NCBI RefSeq assembly: GCF_000715075.1
Contig: NC_134102.1
Location: 51,283,348 to 51,347,347, forward strand
Source: Nicotiana tabacum
Taxonomy: Eukaryota; Streptophyta; Magnoliopsida; Solanales; Solanaceae
Direction of reading: 5' to 3'
DNA length: 64,000 nucleotides
Below the pieces are notes generated by a model that saw nothing but the letters and a program-made list of their open reading frames with translations, had not been told where the DNA came from and searched no databases. Below, piece after piece: positions 35,640 through 46,985 of the stretch. A program made the position numbers and the translations under genes. Within the stretch, counting starts at the first letter, position 1; each line of letters opens with the position of its first letter.

Positions 35640-35925
35640 GTGAAATCGCATCTGCGAAGAACAGTCCGCATCTACGGTCTCGCATCTGCGAGAAATAGTC
35701 TGCAGATGCAGAATAAGACATGCAAGGCAGAACTCGCACCTGCGAGTGGAGAACCGCTTCTGCAGTAACGCTTCTTCGTGAATATGTCTGCATCTGCGAT
35801 TGCGCTTCTGCACGTGGAGTCCGCTTCTGCGGATTTTTTATTTTCCACCAAAATGTCACTTCTATGAGCTGGCATCCGCATATGCGGAATCGCACCTACG
35901 ATGATGTTTTCGCAGGAGCGGTCAG
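35640..35925. repeat. GC-rich short-palindrome array, 5' LTR of the tandem element
   Basis: Units such as CGCATCTGCG, CCGCTTCTGCGG and the perfect 14-base palindrome TCCGCATATGCGGA (35875-35888). Located 190-470 bases into the LTR. The 3' LTR holds the matching array at 50660-50925. Confidence 0.65.
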
Positions 35926-35948
35926 CGGGATTCAGACCTGGACACTTA

Positions 35949-38574
35949 TGTCACGGCCCAATTTCTCCTATAGGTCGTGATGGCGCCCAACGTTACCGCT
36001 AGGCAAGCCAACAGTGAACTAACCATGTGATTGTTTCTTTTAACATTTTAGAAATAGCTGATTTTTAGTTAGTGCATAATTAGGAAGTAAAAGTTTAAAT
36101 AAAATGGGAGATAAATAATATTTTTTAGAGCAAATGAGATGAGCAAATATCCAAAAAAATCATCATGTGTCTACTAGCATAATTTTCAAGACTTGGTGTC
36201 ACAAGTGTATGAGCTACTAGTAGAATATACAAAAATACTACACTACTGTCTAAAGTGAAATAGACAGAAAGTAAAAGCAAAAGGAAGACTTCGGGTGCTG
36301 CAAAACGGGCTCGGAAGACAGCTCACCACTAAGTCTCGAGGAAGTCAAGGATGCGTGCCGGACTGATAACCAGATGAACCTGCCTCAGATCCTGCATAAT
36401 TAGTACAGAAGTGTAGCGTGAGTACATAAACAACATGTACCCAGTAAGTATCTAGTCTAACCTCAAAAAAGTAGTGACGAGGGGTCGACTTCGACACTTA
36501 CTATGGGCTAACAATAAAATACCGAATTTATAATTTAATCAAGAGCTATATAAACACAGCTGAAAGCTCAGTAACAAGAAATAAATAAACAATTCTTTCA
36601 CTAAGGGTAAATCCCAAATTAATTTCTATCATTTAACAAATTAATCTCTCAAGCCAATGAAATAATATCAATTATAATTGGGTTCCAAGAATTTATGACG
36701 CACGAATTATGTCGAGGTCGTACGGCCCGATCCGACATACAAATATATAAACTCTGCACTGCCGAGGGTAATATTAAGAGGCTAATATTAAAAGAAAATA
36801 CCAATTCTCATTAACGGTCAAGTAACCCGTCCAAAACTCAAGTAAATGGAATTTGACCTTTTACAATTCCTTTATCAAGTTCCAATATGTTTTAAGCAAT
36901 TAAATTAGTAGGTAACATGCAAACATCACAAGTATAACATGATTTGGGGTCCTAGACTACCCGGACATAAGCATACTTAGTAGCTACGTATGGACTCTTT
37001 TCACCTCGTGCGTACGTAGCCTCCACAAATTGAAGCACATATTAAATCAATTCACCTATGTAGTTAATTACCTCTTACAAGGTTAGAAAAGAAACTTACC
37101 TTGTCTCAAAGCTTACTTTCTGGTCTTTAAACCCTCAACTCGGTGCCAAACGACTCGAAACTAGTCAAATGTTATATAAAATAGTCAATACATGTTCAAA
37201 AGTTCACATCCTAACAATTAAAGTGATTTCCCAACCCTAATAGAAGAATTCCTAAAATTCACCCCCGGGCCCACGTGCCCGGATTCCGAAAATATTTGAA
37301 GAAAGTTGTTACCCATAACCTCATGAACTCAAATATATGATTTTCACTAAATTCCATAACCATTTTCGTGGTCCTATTTTTATCAAATACCTAGGTTTTT
37401 CATCTAAACCCATGATTTTCATAAATTTACATGTTAAAATCTACCCATAATCTATGTATTAAACTCACATTAGGTAGAAATTACTTACCTTCAATAGCTA
37501 GGTTAAAATCCCCCTTTTTGAAGCTTCAAAATTGCCTAAGAGTGCAATAAATGAACCCAAAAATGCCTAAGTCCCGACTTAAATGAAATGTTCTGCCTTC
37601 TGCAATTTTTGCATCTACGGTCAGGGGGCCTCATCTTCCTCACCAAGCATGCTTCTACGGAACTCCAAAGGACCAGCGCTGGCCGCATCTGCGGACGTGT
37701 TTTCGCTTTTGCGGTCTCGCTTCTGCGGCTTCTCATCGCAGAAGCGGGTCACTTCTGCGCAAAACCCTTCGCTTCTGCGGGCCATGGCCAAATGCTCTAA
37801 GCCGCTTCTGCGGCCAAAATCCCGCATCTGCAGCCCAAAGCTCGCAGGTGCGGGCACACTAGAACTGGTGTACCAGCAGCCCTCTTGAGTTTTAACTCAA
37901 TTCGCGCACCGTCCGAATGGCCTCCGGGGCCCCCGAGGCCTCGCCCAAATATACAACCAAGTTTGAAACTATAAGACGGAATCGCTCGCACCCTCGGAAC
38001 GTGTAAAACAAAAACGAAACTAAGAATCACACCCTAAAATGGAAGTGAATCAAAATATGAACTTCAAGTTTCCAAATTACTCCGAACGTGCCGAATCATA
38101 CTTAGATTACTCCGAATGACACAAACATTTTGCGGGCAAGTCTTAAATCACCATACAGAACAACTCCCAGGCTCAGAATCCCAATTGGACCTTGATAACA
38201 CCAAATCATACTTCAAACTAAATTGTAAAGAACTTTAAAACCTTCAAAGAGCCAACTTTCACTATTAGGCGCCGAAATGCTCCCGGGTCATCCAAAACCC
38301 GATCCTAACATATGCCTAAGTCCGAAATCATCATACAAACCTATTGGAACCGTCAAATCCAGATTCCGAGGCCATTTAGTCAAAACATTGACCGAAGTCA
38401 AACTTAGCCTTTTAAAGCCAAACTAAGGAACCAAGTGTTCCGATTTCAACCCGAACCCTTCCAAATCCCGAACTAACCATCCCCGCAAGTCATAAAATAG
38501 TAAAAGCACATACGTGGAGTCTTATTTAGGGGAACGAGGTTCTAAAAAAAAAAATGACCGGTCGGGTCGTTACA
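35949..38574 (-). mobile_element. solo LTR (2626 bp), Del/Tekay-like
   Basis: Starts TGTCACGGCCCAATTTCTCC, ends GGTCGGGTCGTTACA, and is flanked by a perfect 5-bp TSD ACTTA (35944-35948 and 38575-38579). The uninterrupted site ...GACACTTATGTCATTTC... exists in the last LTR at about 50936-50950. It resembles the LTR at 605-3525 at both ends. No internal sequence remains, so it formed by LTR-LTR recombination. Orientation is by analogy with 605-3525. Confidence 0.9.
37600..37865. repeat. GC-rich short-palindrome array in the solo LTR
   Basis: Units CGCTTCTGCGG, CGCATCTGCGG and CGCAGAAGCGG repeated about ten times, 710-970 bases from the 5' end of the LTR, the same place as the array at 2464-2830. 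Confidence 0.65.
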
Positions 38575-39518
38575 ACTTATGTCATTTCACATTTTCTTCA
38601 TTCCAAACCCACAAATACATGACCTACCAGATCTTTGGCATCCTGGACAACTTTTTCAAGTTTTGGACCTAGGGTTCTTGTACACACACTTGGGACTTGA
38701 AGATATGAAGCTTTTGGTTGAGAATTTCTTATCCATTTATGTTTATTTCTTCATTTCCTTGCTTTGTATTGTATATCTAAGTGTGTAGTATTTTTTCCAA
38801 CACTTGAATCTTGTTTATGGGAATATTTGTATTTAAAGTGTGGATTAAATATCTTGTTGTGCTTATGTATTGAGCGATTTTTATTTATTATGAAGTGAGT
38901 TAGTGTTTATTTAATTATTCTTGTTCTTTAATATTTCCAAAGCGATTAGCTAACCCTAGGACTCGCCCATTAATTTCGAATTAATTTTGGGAAAGATAAT
39001 TTGAGGTTGGAAAAGATTAATTAACAAGAACTTGAGGCGTTAACCCTTACTTTATAGATTCTACATAGGGATAGGATTGAACTACTTGTAGCCATATTCG
39101 GGTGTGCTTAGTCTCTTAATTGTCTTAGGGATAATTCAATTAGGAAGTCTTGTTAGTCTTCGGAAGAAGCTAATATAGAATTATTACCCGAGGCTAATTA
39201 ACATAAACTCGCTCATATTTGTAAAATCGTGAAATACATTGGATCGTTACTTAAGTGTAATTCCCAATGCATCCATGCTTGTAGCCATTGATCATTTTAC
39301 TTCCTTTCTAGGTTAGTTTACATTTTCGTAATTAGTTATAAATATTTTCTCAAAACCTTTCTAAGTGTTTGTCTTAGCATAATAAGTGATAATTCTCTTA
39401 CACGCCTAATCGCCTACATATTGTTCTCTGTGGGATTCGACCCCGACTCATAGTTGGGTAAATTATATTGCATGCGACCGTATCCATTTACTTTTTAGTA
39501 GTGGCTTTCGATGTCATC

Positions 39519-39546
39519 AAAATTGGCGTCTTTGTCGGGGAACAAT
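39519..39546 (+). other. primer-binding site, internal copy 1
   Basis: AAAATTGGCGTCTTTGTCGG follows the LTR end; it resembles the Athila primer site TGGCGCCGTTGCCGGGG. The second internal copy has TTGCCGCCTTTGTCGGGG at 44420-44437. Confidence 0.55.
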
Positions 39547-39679
39547 TTGGCGTATTAAGATTGTTTGAGAAATAAGCGTACGTGTTTTGGTCCAAACTTG
39601 TGAATATTTGTATAATTATTTTTCCTATCTTTGTTTAGTTTCATCACCTGTTTCTTGTTTATTTTCTTAATTTTGAAAA

Positions 39680-40723
39680 ATGGCATCATGTAATAAATAT
39701 TGTTCGGATGGTAGTTGTTCATACTTTGATGATCCTTGTCCTTATTGTGGAGGACCACACTCGTGGCAAAATGGTTTAAAGTTTCCCAGGGATGGATTAT
39801 GCGCACAATCTCAAACCCATTAGTGGAATATTTGTGATAAGTGTTGTGGTCAAAATGACCATTGGGATAATTGTGTTTATTTGTCCTTCCCTTCCCCGAA
39901 CCCCCGCTATGATGATTCTACTTTTTTTGATAACAAGTATAGGGATATGGAAGTGGAAAAAATTGAGCATGGTCAAAATGGAGAGTTCAAGCTCATGTTG
40001 GAATTCCTACTTGAAGGAGGAAATAAAGAACAAAATGCCTTGGAGGAGCTTTTGGAAAATAGTCTCCAAAATGATTTGGCGCTTGAAAGGTTGAACTCAC
40101 AAATGGGAGAAATGCTTGAAGCTTTAGAGGTCCAAAAAGCCTCGGAAGTGAATGATAGCCAAGAACCTTCCTTAGAGGTTGAACCCGAAAATCCTTTCTT
40201 GGCACTTGATCAAAATCAAGAAGACCTCTCAAATGCTCAAAATGAGAGGATGATGCTCATGTTGGAAGCCAATCTTGAAAATGAGGAGAAGCAAAACTTG
40301 GCACTCGAGGACTTGGTACAAGTTTTAACTCAAAATGATGAGAATATCTGCACTTTGGAAGATCAAATAAAAATATTGGTTGAGGCTCACTATGCCCACC
40401 AACTTGAGAGCGTGGAAAGAAGTCAAGAAGAGTCCAATTTCGAGGAAGAAGGTGAGCTTTATTTTGAGGAATCAAGAATTGAACATCTGCCAACTGACTC
40501 CATGCTTGTTGGTGATGCCAAGAAAAATATGAAATTAGAGTTAACCGATGTAGTTGAAAAGATGGTTGAAAATAACGCTAGTTCGGGGGGAAAAGAGGAT
40601 GTAAAAATCCGGAAAAGGTTTCAAGTTGGGAATTTGATATCTCATTCCAAACAATTTTCAACTTTGGATTTGTATGGTGATATGGGAATTGAACCATGTG
40701 AATCCATGTGGGAGTGTAAATAA
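39680..40723 (+). pseudogene. ORF A copy 1, zinc-knuckle-like acidic protein, one stop
   Basis: Same 347-codon frame as ORF A copy 2, opening MASCNKYCSDGSC. TAG at 39821-39823 replaces the AAG of copy 2, and one knuckle Cys is changed (QNGLKF for QNCLNF). Downstream of the stop the frame is open to 40723. Copies 1 and 2 agree over most residues. Function as in copy 2. Confidence 0.7.
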
Positions 40724-40960
40724 GAAAGACAAGAGCCAAACATCTTGCAATTTGAATATTCAAGAACGCAAAATGACATTCCTCACATGAAAGCCAAGAA
40801 ATACAAAATGAAAAAATAAAGTTTGGCTTGATCATCTACTTACCACCGCCAATCACTCGTGGTCACAAACTTCATTCCAAGTTAGGTGTTCAGGTCATAT
40901 CTTCCAAGTGGCGAGAAAAGTAGTAAAGTTGATTCGCGCCGTGCCTGGACGATAAATGCG

Positions 40961-40983
40961 GCGCTTGGTGGGAGGCAACCCAT
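40961..40983 (+). other. conserved Athila-type motif, copy 1
   Basis: GCGCTTGGTGGGAGGCAACC is widespread downstream of pol in plant Athila-type elements (recalled knowledge). Here it follows ORF A, which puts ORF B in the position of the Athila env-like gene. Copy 2 at 45858-45880. Confidence 0.5.
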
Positions 40984-41149
40984 TGTTTTCAAAAATTTTA
41001 AGTCATTTTTGAAATTTTCTTTTTTAAAATATCTTAGTATATTTTTTTTGACTAATCTGCCGAGTTTTAGAAATTTTGGAGTTGAATTGAGGAGGTTGAG
41101 GTGTTGGAACGAGCCAAAGTAGTGGCTGCCCAATTATGGCATTAAGAAA

Positions 41150-41370
41150 TCTGGTGCAACCGCTTCCGCAGAAATATTCACGCAGAAACGGCCCCGCAGA
41201 AGCGGCCAAGGTATCGCAGATGCGCCAATATTGCAGAAGCGATCCTATCTCCGCAAAAGCGCTCACACAGAGGCATGATTAGAGCCGCATATGTGGTAAA
41301 CGCGCAGAAACGGTAAGTAAACCGCAAAAGCGAAGGCACAAAAGCGGTTAATTTTGCGCATGTGCGACGC
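41150..41370. repeat. GC-rich short-palindrome array, internal copy 1
   Basis: Units CGCAGAAACGG, CGCAGAAGCGG, CGCAGATGCG and CCGCATATGTGG in dense succession, ending just before the splice donor at 41376. Matching array at 46050-46255 in the other internal copy. Confidence 0.6.
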
Positions 41371-41929
41371 AACAGGTGAGTTTAAAGAACAAGCCCTACT
41401 GTGTCCCTCCTACAGGTAACACTCAAATTTTTTCCCCAAACTCAAACCTCTCATCTCTCACACAAATACTGCTCATGCATTCCCTTGCTCTCACACACAG
41501 ACAATTCAGGTATCATCTTGAGCCCTCTATTCTACATTTCTCTTCTACTCTTATTTTCTTTTTCTTATTCATCTCTAATCTTCCATTGCCATATCCCCTA
41601 AGTTCCCCATTTCCTTTTGATTAATGTTAATATTAGGAGTGAGGAAATTAGTTGAGTGTAGTTGTGTGTGCTGTCATTGTCAAAAAGAATTTGGGAAGTC
41701 TGAGTACCAAATTGATTAAAAGAATCAAAAACCACTCAGTGTTTGTTATGTGTTAGACAAATTGTCCAAGAGAATTTTGGTTGCGAGGTGCCTTAAAATC
41801 AGGTTTAATCAAGCCGTGCAATCATCTAGGGCACTAATTTATAAGTCTCGAGTATAAATTGTGTGCCAAAATCATGTTTGGAAGTACACAGTTTCTGGGT
41901 TTTTTTGAAACCCCTGATGAACACCGTAG

Positions 41930-42085
41930 AAGTGGAAAAGTGCCGTAGATGCGGCCTCGCACTTGCGATGCCTTTTCCGCAGGTATGATTTATGGTCGGG
42001 TATGCAAGTTCGCAGAAGCTACATAATTGCCATAGAAGCGGAACCGCATCTGCGAGGCTTGTCCGCAGGTGCGGTAACAATGCAG
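41930..42085. repeat. second GC-rich short-palindrome array, internal copy 1
   Basis: CCGTAGATGCGG, CGCACTTGCG, CGCATCTGCGAGG and CCGCAGGTGCGG within the putative intron. Matching array at 46805-46985. Confidence 0.55.
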
Positions 42086-42234
42086 TTTGTGCAAAAATAG
42101 TAGCTTTGCAACTTGAGCTTCCGGAAATCGGTTAGCTTGATTCTTTGGCCTAATTTTATTTTTTTGAATTTTTTAACATGATTATAAGATCCGACTAACT
42201 TGGGTTTGATTTTTTTAGGTACTTTAAGCTCAAA

Positions 42235-43587
42235 ATGGACCCAAACATGAACGAAAATGAGTCGGTTGATCAAGAAATTGAGGAAGAAGCTTAGGAGGAA
42301 CAATTCGACAATTAACGATTCATGTCTGCTGATTATCAACGCCGATATTATGACAACAACCTTCTTACAAAGAAGGTTGTACTTGAAAAGGGAATCTCCA
42401 AGGATAAATTGACTGAGTTACTTCAGGATTTTTATGGCCGTCTACAGACTACCGGATGGTCTTGTTTCATGCCTACTCTGTGTAAGGCCAATGAGGAGTG
42501 GGTTCATGAGTTTTATACAAACCTTAAGAGTACAAACTTCAACGACCCACAACTCACCATCATAAGCAAAATAGTGAGGTTTGGAACTGAACAAATCAAC
42601 AATATTCTAGGGCTTCCTGACAATCCACTTGAGCCGGTACGAGAAAAAAATCATTGCTCAAATGGAGATTGGCTAGTTTCTAAACCTTATCCAGCCGGCA
42701 TGAGAGCAGAGTGGGCAAACCTGAGAAAGGGTTTGAAGTCTAGCGACTTCACAGCTGAGTCAAAAATGTGGCTCTACATCATTTGCAATAGAGTATCACC
42801 CTGTGGAAATGTTTCGAATATTTTATATGGCAGAGCCTTGATGATTGCATGCATACTAGATGACATTTATGTGAATGTCGGCCGTTATATCCTTCAGGAG
42901 ATGAAAGAGTATTTGCTAGACAACAGCCCAGGCTTGATGTTCCCTTTACTAATTATAGAGTTGTGCCGACAGGCAGATGTTGAGGTGCGTAGCACCGATC
43001 GGTAGTTACCGTCCGACAAACCCTTTCATTATTTGAGAGTAATGGGTGAGGGTAGTGCAGTAAAGACCAAAGAGAGGAAAGTCACCACTGCTGCCAGACC
43101 AGAGTTTTCCTCACAAGCAGCCCTGCCTGAGGGACCATTTGGGATGTTGAACTCACAGCTTGCCTCCATTCGTGACTTAGTGTCACAGCTCCCTAGTGGG
43201 CCCTCACACTCCCAGCCTACGCCAAAGTATTTTACCAGGGAAGAAATGAAGACCTACCTGGAGAACTAGAAGAAGCAAGCAGAGTCTCATGAGAAGTTGG
43301 CAGCTTCTGTTAGCAGACTCTAGGCAGCCGATGGCAACATGGCCAAGGCACATGTAGATCTTCAGTCGGACTTCTACAAGGAGAAAAAGAAAAATAAGAA
43401 GAAGAGCAAGTTCATGATAAAGATGTGGAGAGGCATCAAGGCCGTCTTCAAATGGGGGCAACCGAATAGGAAGATACCGATCCAGGACGAAGATGACAGT
43501 GAAGAGTATTCCTTCCTATCGAGTGCTGCTGATGCTGATACTGATGCTACCGATGATGATGAGGCCGAGAGCTCCACATGGCAGTGA
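42235..43587 (+). pseudogene. ORF B copy 1, 'putative plant transposon protein'-like, interrupted
   Basis: A 450-codon frame starting MDPNMNENESVDQEIEEEA. The middle (about codons 75-260) has FYTNLKSTNFNDPQLTI, FGTEQINNILGLP and MWLYIICNRVSPCGN, which look like the plant 'putative plant transposon protein' domain (Pfam Transposase_32 type, recalled). The C-terminus is Lys-rich and then acidic Asp/Glu. In-frame stops occur in the acidic N-terminus (TAG after EEEA and TAA shortly after) and at about 43003, 43267 and 43321. Fewer residues differ from copy 2 than stops would suggest. Confidence 0.6.
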
Positions 43588-43780
43588 TTAGCTTTTTCCT
43601 GCAGCCAGCTAATCTGATGTAGACATCAGGGAGCCCCTCAAACTACTCTTATTTTATCTTGATATTGTGTAGTGAGGAAACTACTGTATTTTTAGTTGGG
43701 GGTGGCTTTAAGGATATACCTTATTTGTATATTGATGCTTAACTTGTGCCCTTGCTAGGCTTATGCTTTTGTATGGATAT
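43588..43780 (+). other. 3' part of internal copy 1, cut short
   Basis: Matches 48461-48655 (for example TAGTTGGGGGTG at 43694-43705) and stops at TATGGATATTATTTATTATG. There internal sequence switches to LTR sequence; about 1.8 kb of internal 3' region is missing relative to copy 2. Confidence 0.6.
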
Positions 43781-44414
43781 TATTTATTATGAAGTGAGTT
43801 ATTGTTTCTTTAATTATTCTTGTTCTTTAATGTTTCCAAAGGTATTAGCTAACCCTAGGATTCACCCATTAACTTCGAATTAATTTTGGAAAAGATAATT
43901 TGGGGTTGGAAAAGATTAATTAACAAGAACTTGAGGCGTTAATCCTCACTTTATAGATTTTACCTAGGGATAGGATTGGACTACTTGTAGCCATATTCGG
44001 GTGTGCTTAATCTCTTAATTGTTTTAGGGATAATTCAATTAGAAAGTCTTGTTAGTCTTCAGAAGAAGCTAATAGAAAATTATTACTCGAGGCTAATTAA
44101 CATAAACTCACTCATATTTGTAAAATCGTGAAATACATTGGATCGTTACTTAAGTGTAATTCCCAATGCATCCGTGCTTGTAGCCATTGATCATTTTACT
44201 TGCTTTCTAGGTTAGTTTACATTTTCGCAATTAGTTATAAATATTTTCTCAAATCTTTCTAAGTGTTTGGCTTAGCATAATAAGTGATAATTCTCTTACA
44301 CGCCTAATCACCTACATATTGTCCTCTGTGTGATTCGACCCCGACTCATAGTTGGGTAAATTATATTATATGTGACCGTGTCCATTTACTTTTTAGTAGT
44401 GGATTTGGACGTCA
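43781..44414 (+). mobile_element. partial middle LTR of the tandem array
   Basis: Corresponds to the last ~630 bases of the 5' LTR (from TTATTTATTATGAAGTGAG) and ends GGATTTGGACGTCA. The first ~0.8 kb of the LTR was lost with the end of internal copy 1. The junction shares only a few bases of microhomology. Confidence 0.75.
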
Positions 44415-44577
44415 TCAAAATTGCCGCCTTTGTCGGGGAACAATTTGGCGTATTTAGGTTGTTTGAGAAATAAGCGTACGTGCTTTGGTCCAAACTTGTG
44501 AATATTTGTATAATTATTTTTCCTATCTTTGTTTAGTTTCCTTATCTGTTTCATGTTTATTTTCTTAATTTTGAAAA

Positions 44578-45621
44578 ATGGCATCATGTAATGAGAACTG
44601 GTCGGATGGTAGTTGTTCATACTTTGATGACCCTTGTCCTTATTGTGGAGGACCACACTCGTGGCAAAATTGTTTAAATTTTTCCGGGGGCGGATTATGT
44701 GCACAATCTCAAACCCATAAGTGGAATATATGTGATAAGTGTGGTGGTCAAAATGGCCATTGGGATAATTGTGCTTATTTGTCCTTCCCTTCCCCGAACC
44801 CCCGCTATGATGATTCTACTTTTTTTGATAACAAGTATAGGGATATGGAAGTGGAAAAAATTGAGCATGGTCAAAATGGAGAGTTTAAGCTTATATTGGA
44901 ATGCCTACTTGAAGGAGGAAACAAAGAACAAAATGCCTTGGAGGAGCTTTTGGAAAATAGTCTCCAAAATGATTTGGCGCTTGAAAGGTTGAACTCACAA
45001 ATGAGAGAAATGCTTGAAGCTTTAGGGGTCCAAAAAGCCTCAGAAGTGAATGATAGCCAAGAACCTTCCTTAGAGGTTGAAGCCGAAAATCCTTCCTTGG
45101 CACTTGATCAAAATCAAGAAGAACTCTCAAATGCTCAAAATGAGAGGATGATGCTCATGTTGGAGGCCATTCTTGAAAATGAGGAGAAGAAAAACTTGGC
45201 ACTCGAGGACTTGAAACAATTTTTAACTCAAAATGATGAGAATATCCGCACTTTAGAGGATCAAATGAAAATATTGGTCGAGGCTCACTATGCCCACCAA
45301 CTTGAGAGTGTGGAAATAAGTCAAGAAGAGTCCAACTTCGAGGAAGAAGGTGAGCTTTATTTTGAGGAATCAAGAACTGAACATCCGCCAACTGACTCCA
45401 TGCTTGTTGGTGATGCGAAGAAAAATATGGAATTAGAGTCAACCAATGTAATTGAAAAGATGGTTGAAAATAACTCTAGTTCGGGGGAAAAAGAGGATGT
45501 CCAAATGTGGAAAAGGTTGCAAGTTGGGAGTTTGATATCTCATTCTAAACACTTTTCAACTTTAGATTTGTATGGTGATATGGGAATTAAACCATGTGAA
45601 TCCATGTGGGAGTGTAAATAA
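44578..45621 (+). CDS. ORF A copy 2: intact 347-aa protein, two zinc-knuckle-like motifs and acidic tail
   Basis: Complete frame from ATG 44578, about 160 bases after the primer site. The N-terminus has two Cys/His motifs: C20-x2-C23-x3-H27-x4-C32 and C52-x2-C55-x5-H61-x3-C65. Residues about 75-320 are rich in Glu, Leu, Asn and Gln with heptad-like spacing, suggesting a long acidic coiled coil. It has no capsid (gag) core, protease or enzyme motif. Position suggests it replaces gag-pol, perhaps as an RNA-binding or particle-associated factor. Unknown function; conservation of the frame in two copies supports it being a real gene of the element. Confidence 0.6.
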   Translation: MASCNENWSDGSCSYFDDPCPYCGGPHSWQNCLNFSGGGLCAQSQTHKWNICDKCGGQNGHWDNCAYLSFPSPNPRYDDSTFFDNKYRDMEVEKIEHGQNGEFKLILECLLEGGNKEQNALEELLENSLQNDLALERLNSQMREMLEALGVQKASEVNDSQEPSLEVEAENPSLALDQNQEELSNAQNERMMLMLEAILENEEKKNLALEDLKQFLTQNDENIRTLEDQMKILVEAHYAHQLESVEISQEESNFEEEGELYFEESRTEHPPTDSMLVGDAKKNMELESTNVIEKMVENNSSSGEKEDVQMWKRLQVGSLISHSKHFSTLDLYGDMGIKPCESMWECK

Positions 45622-46049
45622 GAAAGAAAAGAGCCATACATCTTGCAATTTGAATATTCAAGAACGCAAAATGACATTCCTCCCATGAAAGCCAAGAAAT
45701 GCAAAATGAAAAATTAAAGTTTGGCTTGATCATTTACTTACCACCCCCAATCGCTCGTGGTCACAAACTTGATTCCAAGTTGGGTGCTCAGTTCATATCT
45801 TCCAAGTGGTGAGAAAAGTGGTAAAGTTGATTCGTGTTGTGCCACGACGATAAATGCGACGCTTGGTGGGAGGCAACCCATTATTTTCAAAAAATTTAAG
45901 TCATTTTTGAATAATTTTTTTAAAATATCTTAGTATATTATTTTTGACTAATTTGCCGAGTTTAGAATTTTTGGAGTTGAATTGAGGAGGTTGAGGTGTT
46001 GGAACGAGCCAAAGCAGTGGCTGCCCAATTATGGCATTAAGAAATGTGG

Positions 46050-46255
46050 TGCAACCGCTTCCGCGGAAATATTCACGCAGAAACGGCCCCGCAGAAGCGG
46101 CCAAGGTATCGCAGATGCGCCAATATTGCAGAAGCGATCCTATCTCCGCAAAAGCGCTGATTAGAGCCGCAGATGCGGTAAACACGCAGAAGCGGTAAGT
46201 AAACCGCAAAAGTGCAGGCACAAAAGCGGTTAATTTTGTGCATGTGCGACGCAAC
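46050..46255. repeat. GC-rich short-palindrome array, internal copy 2
   Basis: Same units as 41150-41370 (CGCAGAAGCGG, CGCAGATGCG), with a 12-base deletion. Here CCGCAGATGCGG is perfect where copy 1 has CCGCATATGTGG. Confidence 0.6.
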
Positions 46256-46804
46256 AGGTGAGTTTAAAGAACAATCCCTACTGTGTCCCTCCTACAGGTA
46301 ACACTCAAATTTTTTCCCCAAACTCAAACCTCTCATCTCTCACACAAATACTGCTCGTGCATTCCCTTGCTCTCACACACAGGCAATACAGGTGTCATCT
46401 TCAGCCTTCTATTCTACATTTCTCTTCTACTCTTATTTTCTTTTTCTTATTCATCTCTGATCTTCCATGGCCATATCCCCTAAGTTCCCCATTTCCTTTT
46501 GATTAATGTTAATATTAGGGGTGAGGAAATTGGTTGAGTGTAGTTGTATGTGCTGTAATTGTTGAAAAGAATTTGGGAAGTCTTAGTACCAAATTGTATA
46601 AAAGAATCGAAAACCACTCAGTGTTTGTTATGTGTTAGACAAATTGTCCAAGAGAATTTTTGTTGTGAGGTGCCATAAAATCAGGTTTAATCAAGTTGTG
46701 TAATCATCTAGGGCACTAATTTAGAAGACTCAAGTATAGATTGTGTTTCAAAAACATGTTTGGAAGTACGAAAATTAGGTAGTTTCTGGGTTTTTTTGAA
46801 ACCC

Positions 46805-46985
46805 CTGATGAACACTGCAAAAGTGGAAAAGTGCCGCAGATGCGGCCTCGCACCTGCGATGCCTTTTCCGCATGTTCCATTTCTGGTCGGTCATGCAAGT
46901 TCGCAAAAGCGATATAATTGCCGTAGAAGTGGAACCGCATCTGCGAGGCTTGTCCGCAGGTGCAGTAACAATGCAGTTTGTGCAA
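46805..46985. repeat. second GC-rich short-palindrome array, internal copy 2
   Basis: CCGCAGATGCGG, CGCACCTGCG, CGCATCTGCG and GTCCGCAGGTGC within the putative intron; counterpart of 41930-42085. Confidence 0.55.

Larger units (their letters stand above)
35454..39516 (+). mobile_element. 5' LTR of the tandem element, interrupted by a solo LTR
   Basis: Starts TGATGAGTGGTGATTTTACC and ends GTGGCTTTCGATGTCA. Without the 2631-base insertion plus TSD it is about 1432 bp, close to the 3' LTR (1347 bp, which has an internal deletion of about 60 bases near 51378). A primer site follows at once. Confidence 0.75.
40724..42234 (+). other. inter-ORF leader, internal copy 1
   Basis: No ORF. Contains the conserved GCGCTTGGTGGGAGGCAACC at 40961-40980, palindrome arrays at 41150-41370 and 41930-42085, a consensus splice donor CAG|GTGAGT (GT at 41376) and an acceptor TTTTTTAG at 42211-42218, 17 bases before the ORF B ATG. 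Confidence 0.55.

Noticed and set aside
35547..35895. Arg/Cys-rich ORFs in the palindrome arrays (also 37536-37888, 50569-50908)
   Set aside because: Products of CGC/TGC-rich short repeats, in shifting frames between copies.
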